Of a stretch of DNA of 8,844 nucleotides, positions 1-7,263 are shown piece by piece (positions within the stretch are counted from its first letter, which is position 1; every line of letters starts with the position of its first letter). The translations under genes and the position numbers were made by a program. The notes below the pieces were generated by a model that did not search any database, was not told the origin of the DNA, and saw only the letters and a list, made by a program, of their open reading frames with translations. Source of the DNA: Flavobacteriia bacterium (GTDB lineage: Bacteria; Bacteroidota; Bacteroidia; Flavobacteriales; Flavobacteriaceae); the NCBI GenBank assembly GCA_030626085.1, contig DAOUPQ010000073.1, positions 1 through 8,844 of the forward strand, read 5' to 3'.

Positions 1-19
1 CTATAACGGTTGGTTATAG
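1..19. repeat. Perfect 7-bp inverted repeat (hairpin) upstream of atpF
   Basis: CTATAAC at 1-7 is the exact reverse complement of GTTATAG at 13-19, with a 5-base GGTTG loop. It lies 36 bases before the atpF start, in the region where atpE normally ends in this operon. No run of T follows, so it is unlikely to be an intrinsic terminator. An RNA stem between atpE and atpF that affects mRNA stability or relative translation is possible but inferred. The window edge hides what lies upstream, including whether atpE ends before or inside it. Confidence 0.45.
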
Positions 20-55
20 CTATTGTTTAAAACAAACTGAATTTAATAAAATATT

Positions 56-556
56 ATGGATAAATTAATTAATGATTTTTCATTTGGACTTTTTTTCTGG
101 CAAATAGTACTTTTTATAGTATTACTTTTATTATTAAGAAAATATGCCTGGAACCCAATTTTAACTGCTTTAAATGATAGAGAAGAAGGCATTAAAAATG
201 CTTTAGACGAAGCCGATAAAGCACGTCAGGAAATGGCAGAATTAAAATCCAGTAACGAGATGATCTTAAAAGAAGCTAGAGCCGAAAGAGAAAATATGAT
301 GAAAGAAGCGCGTACAATGAAAAATAATATGATCGCAGAAGCTAAAGATGATGCAAAAACTCAGGCCGATAAGATCATTGAACAAGCCAAAGTGGCTATC
401 GAAACTGAAAAAAAATCTGCTATTGCTGATTTAAAAAATCAAGTAGCTGAATTATCAGTAGGTATCGCTGAAAAAGTACTAAAAGATGAATTATCTAACA
501 AAGACAAACAGATCAAGTTAATTGATAAAATGTTGGATGAAGCAACTTTAAACTAG
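56..556 (+). CDS. atpF: F1Fo ATP synthase subunit b
   Basis: This is the b subunit of the peripheral stator stalk, which anchors the F1 head to the Fo membrane sector and keeps alpha/beta from turning with the rotor. The 166-residue protein has the family's usual size and plan. One hydrophobic membrane helix at about residues 9-28 is followed by the conserved RKYAWNPI stretch (28-35) and a long, charged, Ala/Lys/Glu-rich helix to the C-terminus that forms the right-handed coiled coil with its partner and contacts delta. It starts at an ATG with an A/T-rich leader and no Shine-Dalgarno, as is usual in Bacteroidota. Only 4 bases separate its stop from atpH, so the two are certainly co-transcribed. 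No second b-type (b') gene is seen, so a homodimer is expected. Identification is secure from sequence and gene order. Confidence 0.97.
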   Translation: MDKLINDFSFGLFFWQIVLFIVLLLLLRKYAWNPILTALNDREEGIKNALDEADKARQEMAELKSSNEMILKEARAERENMMKEARTMKNNMIAEAKDDAKTQADKIIEQAKVAIETEKKSAIADLKNQVAELSVGIAEKVLKDELSNKDKQIKLIDKMLDEATLN

Positions 557-560
557 TAAT

Positions 561-1115
561 ATGAAAGGAACAAGAGCTGCTTTACGTTATGCGAAAGCTA
601 CATTAGATCTTGCAAAAGAAAAAGAATTAACTGAAGTGATCAATAAGGATATGGAATTGATCGCTTCAACTATTTCTGAAAATGATGAATTGGGTTTAAT
701 GATTAAGAACCCTGTTATTAAATCAGGAGTTAAAAAAGAAGTTTTAAATAAAATATTTGGTTCAAAGGTGAATACCATAAGTCTAGAACTAATTTATTTA
801 TTGATAGAAAATAAGCGTTTAGAACTGTTAGAACTTGTTGCTAGAGAGTATAATATTATCTACGATCAACTAATAGGAGTAGAGATAGCACAAGTTACCA
901 CAGCAGTTCCACTAACAAAAAAATTAGAAGAAAAAATATTAGCCAAAGTTAAAAGTATAGTTGGAAAAGATATTTCCTTAAATAATATTGTAGATCCTTC
1001 GATAACCGGTGGATTTATTTTACGCGTTGGCGATAAACAATTAGATTCAAGCGTATCAGGTATGTTAAATACTATGCTTAAAGATTTTGAAGATAATACA
1101 ATATCTAGATTATAA
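561..1115 (+). CDS. atpH: F1Fo ATP synthase subunit delta (OSCP)
   Basis: Delta sits on top of F1 and joins the alpha subunits to the b stalk. The 184-residue product has the expected two-part structure: an N-terminal helical domain beginning with a RYAKATLDLA motif (9-18), the form of the family's RYAxALfxlA start, and a C-terminal domain with the delta/OSCP signature region around 144-169 (VDPSITGGFILRVGDKQLD and following). Length matches bacterial delta subunits (about 175-185). The ATG lies 4 bases after the atpF stop and has no Shine-Dalgarno sequence, so translational coupling to atpF is likely. It is followed by atpA after 19 bases, the standard F-H-A order. Delta diverges quickly between phyla, but signature and position make the call firm. 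Confidence 0.96.
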   Translation: MKGTRAALRYAKATLDLAKEKELTEVINKDMELIASTISENDELGLMIKNPVIKSGVKKEVLNKIFGSKVNTISLELIYLLIENKRLELLELVAREYNIIYDQLIGVEIAQVTTAVPLTKKLEEKILAKVKSIVGKDISLNNIVDPSITGGFILRVGDKQLDSSVSGMLNTMLKDFEDNTISRL

Positions 1116-1134
1116 ATTAAGACAATAATAAAAA

Positions 1135-2712
1135 ATGGCAACAATAAAACCAGCTGAAGTATCAGCAATCTTAAAAGAACAACTAAAAGGATTTGAGGGA
1201 AAAGCTTCATTAGATGAAGTGGGAACCGTTTTAGAAATTGGTGATGGGATTTCTCGAGTTTATGGTTTAGCAAATGTACAATATGGTGAATTGGTTCAAT
1301 TTGAAGACGGACTTGAAGGAATCGTACTTAACTTAGAAGAAGATAATGTTGGTGTTGTATTATTAGGTCATTCTACAGCAATTAAAGAAGGCGCTACTGT
1401 TAAAAGAACCAATCGAATTGCTTCTATCAATGTTGGTGAAGGAATTTTAGGACGTGTTGTAGATACACTTGGTTCTCCAATTGATGGTAAAGGACCCATA
1501 ACAGGCGAACTATTTGAAATGCCTTTAGAACGTAAAGCCCCTGGTGTTATATTTCGTGAACCTGTTTCTGAGCCTTTACAAACGGGAATTAAAGCAATAG
1601 ATGCAATGATTCCAATAGGAAGAGGTCAACGTGAATTGATTATTGGTGACCGTCAAACAGGAAAAACTACTGTTGCTATTGATACGATTATTAATCAAAA
1701 AGAGTTTTATGATGCAGGTGAACCTGTTTATTGTATCTATGTAGCCATTGGTCAAAAAGGCTCAACAGTTGCCAGTATTGCCAATGTTTTAGAAGAAAAA
1801 GGAGCTTTAGCTTATACTACAATTGTAGCTGCTAATGCATCAGATGCCGCTACTATGCAATTTTACGCACCTTTTGCAGGTGCTGCAATTGGTGAATATT
1901 TTAGAGATACCGGTCGCCCTGCTTTAATTATTTATGATGATCTTTCTAAACAAGCTGTTGCTTATCGTGAAGTTTCATTATTATTACGTCGCCCTCCGGG
2001 ACGTGAAGCATATCCTGGCGATGTATTTTACTTGCACTCTAGATTATTAGAACGTGCTGCAAAAGTAATCAATTCTGATGCTATTGCTCAAAAAATGAAT
2101 GATGTACCAGAATCGTTAAAAGGAAAAGTAAAAGGTGGTGGATCATTAACAGCATTGCCAATTGTTGAAACACAATCAGGTGATGTAGCAGCATATATCC
2201 CAACCAATGTAATTTCTATTACTGATGGTCAGATTTTCTTAGAAACCGATTTATTTAACTCTGGTGTGCGCCCGGCAATTAATGTTGGTATATCAGTATC
2301 TCGTGTTGGTGGTAATGCACAAATTAAATCGATGAAAAAAGTTGCCGGAACACTAAAATTAGACCAGGCACAATTTAGAGAATTAGAAGCATTTTCAAAA
2401 TTTGGTTCAGATCTAGATACAGCTACGCTTAATGTAATTGAAAAAGGTAGACGTAATGTTGAAATATTAAAACAAGCACAAAATGATCCTTTTAAAGTTG
2501 AAGATCAAATTGCAATTATTTATGCAGGATCAAAGAACTTGCTAAAAGATGTGCCTGTTGAAAAAATAAAAGATTATGAAAAAGCTTTTATTGGACACTT
2601 AAGAACAAAACATATAGACACTTTAAATGTCTTAAAATCAGGTAAATTGACAGATGAAGTGATCTCAGTATTGGATAAAGTTATTCAAGAAATTGCTTCA
2701 ACTTATAAATAA
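1135..2712 (+). CDS. atpA: F1 ATP synthase subunit alpha
   Basis: Alpha alternates with beta in the F1 hexamer. It binds nucleotide at the non-catalytic sites and gives an arginine finger to the catalytic sites on beta. The 525-residue protein shows the N-terminal beta-barrel (about 25-95), the Walker A loop GDRQTGKT (171-178), a Walker B strand ending LIIYDDL (264-270), the ATP synthase alpha/beta signature PAINVGISVS (380-389) with the arginine finger at R390, and a helical C-terminal domain. Q174 in the P-loop is typical of alpha rather than beta. Compared with the E. coli protein as remembered, it has about 7 extra residues before GGGSLTALP (about 310-335), which I recall as normal in Bacteroidota. 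It lies 19 bases after atpH. Nothing in it looks damaged. Confidence 0.99.
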   Translation: MATIKPAEVSAILKEQLKGFEGKASLDEVGTVLEIGDGISRVYGLANVQYGELVQFEDGLEGIVLNLEEDNVGVVLLGHSTAIKEGATVKRTNRIASINVGEGILGRVVDTLGSPIDGKGPITGELFEMPLERKAPGVIFREPVSEPLQTGIKAIDAMIPIGRGQRELIIGDRQTGKTTVAIDTIINQKEFYDAGEPVYCIYVAIGQKGSTVASIANVLEEKGALAYTTIVAANASDAATMQFYAPFAGAAIGEYFRDTGRPALIIYDDLSKQAVAYREVSLLLRRPPGREAYPGDVFYLHSRLLERAAKVINSDAIAQKMNDVPESLKGKVKGGGSLTALPIVETQSGDVAAYIPTNVISITDGQIFLETDLFNSGVRPAINVGISVSRVGGNAQIKSMKKVAGTLKLDQAQFRELEAFSKFGSDLDTATLNVIEKGRRNVEILKQAQNDPFKVEDQIAIIYAGSKNLLKDVPVEKIKDYEKAFIGHLRTKHIDTLNVLKSGKLTDEVISVLDKVIQEIASTYK

Positions 2713-2735
2713 TTTTTAGTAGTTAGTTTTTAGTA
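2713..2735. repeat. Short direct repeat TTTTTAGTA x2 in the atpA-atpG gap
   Basis: TTTTTAGTA occurs at 2713-2721 and again at 2727-2735, with AGTTAG-type sequence across the joint, immediately after the atpA stop. The atpA-atpG gap is 65 bases, against 4 and 19 bases for the other gaps in this operon, and this repeat fills its first third. From memory, similar TTAGT-rich stretches recur between genes in several Flavobacteriia, so it may be a decayed copy of a dispersed intergenic repeat. That part is inference; the repeat itself is directly visible. Confidence 0.4.
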
Positions 2736-2777
2736 TTGAGATCTATTCAATATTATTTACGCACAATATTTACAAGA

Positions 2778-3638
2778 ATGGAAAACTTAAAAGAGATACG
2801 AAACAGAATAGCTTCTATCGGGTCAACGATGCAAATTACCAATGCCATGAAAATGGTTTCTGCATCTAAATTAAAAAGAGCTCAGGATACTATCGTTAAA
2901 ATGCGTCCATATGCAAATAAACTTACTGAGTTATTGCAAAGTTTAAGCGCAACTCTTGACAGTGATGTAGGTGGAGCTTTTACATTACAAAAAGAGATCA
3001 ATAAGGTTTTAATTGTAGTTATTACTTCCGATAGAGGTTTATGTGGTGCTTTTAATTCATCAATTATAAAACATACAAGTCATCTTATTGAAACAAAATA
3101 TTCTGATAAAGAAGTTTCTATTTTAAGTATTGGTAAAAAGGGATTTGATATCCTTTCAAAAGATCAAACTATTTACAAAAATGAGAGTGAATTATTTGAT
3201 AATTTAAGCTTTGAAAATGTTGCATTAACTGCAGATGATCTAATGGAGCAATTCCTAGATGGAACTTTTGATAAAATTGAATTGGTATATAATAGTTTTA
3301 AGAATGCTGCAACTCAGATAATAACTGAAGAGCAATTTTTACCTATCTTACAACCTGATTCTGATGATAATACAAATACAGATTATATTTTTGAACCTTC
3401 AAAAGAAGCAATTGTTAAGGGGTTAATTCCAAAATCTCTTAAAATGCAATTGTACAAGGCCATCAGAGATTCTTCTGCTTCAGAACACGGAGCTCGTATG
3501 ACTGCTATGCATAAAGCAACCGATAACGCAACCGAGCTTAGAGACGAACTGTTATTACAATACAATAAAGCTCGTCAGTCTGCAATTACCAATGAAATCT
3601 TAGAAATTGTTGGAGGTGCTGAAGCATTGAAAGGCTAG
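2778..3638 (+). CDS. atpG: F1 ATP synthase subunit gamma
   Basis: Gamma is the central rotor shaft. Its two terminal helices form a coiled coil inside the alpha/beta hexamer and transmit c-ring rotation to the catalytic sites. I chose the ATG at 2778 (286 residues). An in-frame TTG at 2736 would add 14 residues that are not gamma-like, whereas MENLKEIRNRIASI is the normal family N-terminus. Visible features are the N-terminal helix with TMQITNAMKMVSASK (17-31), the Rossmann-like central domain with TSDRGLCGAFN (83-93), an acidic loop near 193-202, and the C-terminal helix with ASEHGARMTAM (234-244) and the signature ITNEILEIVGGAEAL (270-284). It ends this atp run. The next gene points the other way after 20 bases, so atpD and atpC must lie elsewhere. 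Confidence 0.98.
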   Translation: MENLKEIRNRIASIGSTMQITNAMKMVSASKLKRAQDTIVKMRPYANKLTELLQSLSATLDSDVGGAFTLQKEINKVLIVVITSDRGLCGAFNSSIIKHTSHLIETKYSDKEVSILSIGKKGFDILSKDQTIYKNESELFDNLSFENVALTADDLMEQFLDGTFDKIELVYNSFKNAATQIITEEQFLPILQPDSDDNTNTDYIFEPSKEAIVKGLIPKSLKMQLYKAIRDSSASEHGARMTAMHKATDNATELRDELLLQYNKARQSAITNEILEIVGGAEALKG

Positions 3639-3658
3639 ATAATTTTATTAAAACTATT

Positions 3659-6235
3659 CTATTTTGGTGTTTTAATAATTGATCCAAAAAACACTGCATT
3701 CATAAATAACTTATTGGTTCCATACCAGGATCCTCTAAAATTAAGATTATCAGCAAACATTACAACTCTTCCATTTCCTGTTTTACTAACTACAATAGAT
3801 GCTGCTTTGCTCATTTTTTCTAGATTTTCCTTAGTTATATAACCATCAATATGAGGGTTTTTTGAATATTTTGCTACTGTTGAAAATCTGCTTTTGCTTG
3901 GCATTAAAAACACACTATTATTTTTATAAACCGGTAGTTTACTACTGTGGTAACCAAAACCAATCGGATGGGTAATATCTAGATCTACTTGAAAAATAGC
4001 ACCACAAATACTTTGTTTTCCAATTGTACCTTTCGCATCTGCATAATTCAATCGCTCTACTGATTTTGAGCTATCTTTTTTTTGATCTACTAAACTTTCT
4101 TTAACTATTTTATTTTTAATAGCCCATAAATTAGCCTTAGCAGAAGTAATTAAAGTATTTCCCTGAAAAACCCATGATTTTATTTTTTCTTTACTTTTTT
4201 TATCGAGCATCTTATAATTTCCTGAAACCATAATAACAACATTATAATTATTCAGGTCAGTTTTATAAAACAATCTTTCCGGAACTTTTGTAATAGGCAT
4301 TTTAATTTGTTGCTCAAATAAATACCAAACTTCACCTGCTTCATAGGAAGAAACTCCTCCTTCAACCAACATCATAACTTTTGGTTTGTTTAGATTTGCT
4401 ATACTATTGCTGCCCAAACCATTTCCTTTAATAGTAAGGCCTGTATTTGCTCCATAAGCTTGAACATTATGTTTTTTACTCGCAGAGCTAACTATAGAAA
4501 ATAACGAGTCTTTCGTGATTTTTTGTAAACTTGAAGTGATTATAAAAGATCCTCTATTAAAACTAGTTTTCTTACCATTGGCAAGTATTGTAAAAGGTTT
4601 AGTTGAAGCTTTTATAATTAACCCTTCTTTTTGTAATTCATATAAAACCGCAGGTGCATAGTAATCATCCCAAGAGATTATATAGGCATAATCACTTTTT
4701 TGAATATTTTCTAATGCGATTTTATTATTTTTCACAGTAATTTCATTAGAATAACTAGGTATTTTAGTTAGTGAATTATATTTCATGTTATAAAAATTGA
4801 CCAATGACCAAGCTGAAGCATCGTAGTAAACACTGTCTCTATATTTATCGTAGGTTTCAAAAATTGTTTGCACCATATAGTATTGTTTTTGGTTGGTGGG
4901 GACAATAAAACTATTTCCGGCTTTGAACTTTTTATTATTAACATCAAAGTTTTTATCCAAACTATATACCTTTATTTTATGTTTTAATAGAACATCTAAA
5001 AATGCTTTATTCCTGTTTTTATCATAATTATCACCAAAAACATATGCTTTGATCTTACTTTTTGAAGATTTTTCAATAGCTTTTTTAAAGAAATTGTTTT
5101 GATAATTATACAATAGATCTTTATGTTTTATTGTAGCCTTTATTGTTGCAAAACTAGAAATGTATTGATTTCGAATAGTGAAAGGAAAAGACAGATCGCC
5201 CGTTTTGGTTTCTTGTAAATGTCCTCGTGAGCTCGCCTGTTCAAATAACAACGCCAAAGATCCTTGTAGATCCATATAAGTTGATCCATAACCGGGGTAG
5301 GTTGCATCGAATTGTTCTCCGGTAAAATATAAAGATCCTATTTTGTCAAGATCAGTTGAGAATTGTTGAGCAAAAAGATTATTTAGAGTTGTATAATTTT
5401 CTTTTGGCGTTACCGGATTAAGCGATGCTGACATATTTTTTGGTTCGAAAAAATAGGTGCTGTTTGTACCCATTTCATGAAAATCAGTTACTACATTGGG
5501 ATACCATTCATGATACCATTTCAATCTGGCCTTACTTTCGGGTTGTACTGCTAAAAGCAAATCTCTATTCAAATCAAACCAATAATGATTTGTTCTTCCC
5601 CGAGGCCATCCTTCATTATGCTCAATATCATTTTTATCAGCAATTAACGGAGTTCCTCTATAAGTATTTACCCAGTTTGTAAACCTATCTCTTCCGTCAG
5701 GATTTATAGTAGGATCTAGGAAAATAATCGTTTTATCAAGATATTCTTTAACTTTATGGTTTTCTGATGCTATTAAAGTGTATGCAGTTAACATTGCAGC
5801 TTCGGTGCTTGAAGGCTCATTACCATGTACACCATAGGCCAAATTAATAAAAATTGGAAGGCTTGAAAAATCAGTAATATTTGTATTATGATCAACAACC
5901 TGTAAATGTTTTTTCTTAATTACTTCAATATTTTGAAGATTTTTTGGTGAAGTAATTGTCAAAATTGTCAATTTTCTATTCTCATTTGTCTTTCCATAAA
6001 TTATAAGATTAGCTTTATCAGAAAGTTCAGCTAGTTTTTCCAAATAAGCTACAACTAAATCATGACGTGTATGGAAATCACCGATAGGATAGCCTAAAAA
6101 TTCTTCAGGACTTGGAATATTATTGTTAAATGGCTGATATTCTTTAAAATAATAGTTTTGAGAATTTGCATTTTGTAAAACTATTAAAGTCAATAAGACA
6201 ATAAAATAGAATTGAATATTTTTTAATTTAATCAT
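3659..6235 (-). CDS. Secreted M14-family zinc carboxypeptidase with C-terminal GATase-like domain
   Basis: A predicted exported metallopeptidase of 858 residues. Residues 1-25 form a signal peptide: basic MIKLKN, a hydrophobic core, then NANS before Q26, a typical Flavobacteriia signal-peptidase I site. The M14 catalytic domain spans about 40-375. Zinc ligands are H137 and E140 (VHGNE) and H253 (DFHEMG). NPDGRDRF (178-185) and DLNRD (221-225) carry the usual substrate-binding Asn/Arg, and E332 in LLFEQASSRG is the likely catalytic glutamate, so it should be active. Residues 390-600 are mixed alpha/beta of unclear role. From about 617 (VMMLVEGG) to the end it resembles the class I glutamine-amidotransferase-like fold linked to this subfamily, with no obvious nucleophilic Cys at the expected elbow (668-675). 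There is no lipobox and no C-terminal type IX sorting domain, so periplasmic location is most likely. It is a single-gene unit; peptide scavenging or cell-wall peptide trimming are guesses. Confidence 0.9.
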   Translation of the reverse strand: MIKLKNIQFYFIVLLTLIVLQNANSQNYYFKEYQPFNNNIPSPEEFLGYPIGDFHTRHDLVVAYLEKLAELSDKANLIIYGKTNENRKLTILTITSPKNLQNIEVIKKKHLQVVDHNTNITDFSSLPIFINLAYGVHGNEPSSTEAAMLTAYTLIASENHKVKEYLDKTIIFLDPTINPDGRDRFTNWVNTYRGTPLIADKNDIEHNEGWPRGRTNHYWFDLNRDLLLAVQPESKARLKWYHEWYPNVVTDFHEMGTNSTYFFEPKNMSASLNPVTPKENYTTLNNLFAQQFSTDLDKIGSLYFTGEQFDATYPGYGSTYMDLQGSLALLFEQASSRGHLQETKTGDLSFPFTIRNQYISSFATIKATIKHKDLLYNYQNNFFKKAIEKSSKSKIKAYVFGDNYDKNRNKAFLDVLLKHKIKVYSLDKNFDVNNKKFKAGNSFIVPTNQKQYYMVQTIFETYDKYRDSVYYDASAWSLVNFYNMKYNSLTKIPSYSNEITVKNNKIALENIQKSDYAYIISWDDYYAPAVLYELQKEGLIIKASTKPFTILANGKKTSFNRGSFIITSSLQKITKDSLFSIVSSASKKHNVQAYGANTGLTIKGNGLGSNSIANLNKPKVMMLVEGGVSSYEAGEVWYLFEQQIKMPITKVPERLFYKTDLNNYNVVIMVSGNYKMLDKKSKEKIKSWVFQGNTLITSAKANLWAIKNKIVKESLVDQKKDSSKSVERLNYADAKGTIGKQSICGAIFQVDLDITHPIGFGYHSSKLPVYKNNSVFLMPSKSRFSTVAKYSKNPHIDGYITKENLEKMSKAASIVVSKTGNGRVVMFADNLNFRGSWYGTNKLFMNAVFFGSIIKTPK

Positions 6236-6286
6236 TTTTAAATTTTATTTAAAAATAGAAACATTATTTAAATTTAATAGTGTTTT

Positions 6287-6320
6287 TTGTTACTTTCTAT
6301 TTCTTAAAAAATTAATTTTG
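6287..6320 (+). promoter_or_regulatory. Bacteroidota-type promoter for glsA
   Basis: TAATTTTG at 6313-6320 matches the Bacteroidota -7 element TAnnTTTG exactly. TTG at 6287-6289, inside a TTTTTTG run, lies 23 bases upstream, at the long end of the 17-23 spacing reported for Flavobacterium promoters. Transcription would start near 6327, about 12 bases before the glsA ATG at 6339, giving a very short leader. The -7 element overlaps the upstream in-frame TTG at 6318, which argues against that codon as the start. For the divergent M14 gene I see no comparable element in the same 103-bp, very AT-rich region. Confidence 0.6.
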
Positions 6321-6338
6321 CATTTTAGAATTAAAATT

Positions 6339-7253
6339 ATGGACTACCAACAATTAACGGACGATCTACATATTAAATTTAAAAATGAAGTTGACAAAGG
6401 AAGAGTTGCAACTTACATTCCGGAACTTAAAAAAGTAAATTCCAATAAATTTGGAATAAATCTTTATACAGTTTCTTGCGAGAGTTATGGTGCAGGTGAT
6501 TTTCAGGATAAATTTTCTATTCAAAGTATTTCTAAGGTTTTGGCATTAACATATGCCCTAAAGTTGGTTGGAAATAAGTTGTGGAAAAGAGTTGATGTTG
6601 AACCTTCCGGTGATCCCTTTAATTCATTAGTACAACTGGAATTCGAAAAAGGAATTCCAAGAAATCCTTTAATAAATTCAGGTGCTTTGGTTGTTAGTGA
6701 TATTTTGATTAGTAAATTAAAAAACCCAAAAGCGGAATTTTTAGCTTTTGTAAGGAAACTTGCTAACAACAAACAAATCAATTATAACAAAAATGTGGTT
6801 GCTTCTGAAAAAGCCTACGGATATAAAAATGCTGCTCACGTAAATTTGATGAAATCATTTAAAAATATTAAAAATGATGTCGAAGATGTACTTGATTTTT
6901 ATTACCATATGTGCTCTATCGAAATGTCTTGCGAGGAGTTATCAAAAACCTATTTGCTTTATGCAAATGGCGGTAAATTAACTTATAATGATGAAAGGAT
7001 CATCTCAGCAGGCAGAACAAAAAGGATTAATGCTATTATGCAACTATGCGGACTTTACGATGAAGCAGGTGAGTTTTCATTTAGAGTTGGTTTACCCGGA
7101 AAAAGTGGTGTTGGCGGTGGTATTGTTGCTATACATCCCGGTAAATACTGCATTAGTGTTTGGAGTCCGAAATTAAATAAAAAAGGTAATTCATATAGAG
7201 GTTTTCAGGTTTTAGAATTATTTACTACCAAAACTGAGTCATCAATTTTTTAA
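6339..7253 (+). CDS. glsA: Glutaminase (serine-dependent beta-lactamase-like family)
   Basis: Cytoplasmic glutaminase, hydrolysing L-glutamine to L-glutamate and ammonia. The 304-residue protein matches bacterial glutaminases in length (about 305-310). The S-x-x-K catalytic pair is S63/K66 in FSIQSISKV. Other family positions are NPLINSGAL (109-117; N113 contacts substrate), the conserved Glu in ASEKAYGYKNAA (E157), Y188/Y189, Y240 and the glycine-rich GKSGVGGGIVA (254-264) near the active site. No signal peptide is seen. I chose the ATG at 6339 over an in-frame TTG at 6318 because MDYQQLTDDL fits the family start and the TTG overlaps the promoter. It is the first gene of a two-gene unit: the hydroxyacid dehydrogenase begins 10 bases after its stop. 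Possible roles are nitrogen supply or acid resistance; the sequence does not decide. Confidence 0.95.
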   Translation: MDYQQLTDDLHIKFKNEVDKGRVATYIPELKKVNSNKFGINLYTVSCESYGAGDFQDKFSIQSISKVLALTYALKLVGNKLWKRVDVEPSGDPFNSLVQLEFEKGIPRNPLINSGALVVSDILISKLKNPKAEFLAFVRKLANNKQINYNKNVVASEKAYGYKNAAHVNLMKSFKNIKNDVEDVLDFYYHMCSIEMSCEELSKTYLLYANGGKLTYNDERIISAGRTKRINAIMQLCGLYDEAGEFSFRVGLPGKSGVGGGIVAIHPGKYCISVWSPKLNKKGNSYRGFQVLELFTTKTESSIF

Positions 7254-7263
7254 AAAAGCATTT

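Noticed and set aside
866..1273. 135-codon minus-strand open frame across atpH and atpA
   Set aside because: It is a shadow of two well-identified genes, has a biased hydrophobic composition and crosses the gene boundary.
2736..2777. TTG-initiated 14-residue extension of atpG
   Set aside because: It runs through a repeat-like, A/T-rich intergenic stretch, and the ATG at 2778 gives the normal gamma N-terminus.
3667..3694. Inverted repeat GTGTTTT / AAAACAC as terminator for atpG
   Set aside because: The stem is only 7 bp and AT-rich, has no T run after it on the plus strand, and lies within the M14 coding end, where it encodes conserved residues.
5425..5682. 85-codon plus-strand open frame inside the M14 gene
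   Set aside because: It lies opposite the conserved catalytic region (DLNRD, DFHEMG), and its composition is that of antisense translation.
6236..6310. Extended AT-rich imperfect palindrome between the M14 gene and glsA
   Set aside because: The matches are explained by the low-complexity A/T content; no clean half-sites could be defined.
6318..6338. TTG-initiated 7-residue extension of glsA
   Set aside because: The codon overlaps the TAnnTTTG promoter element and would lie upstream of the predicted transcription start.
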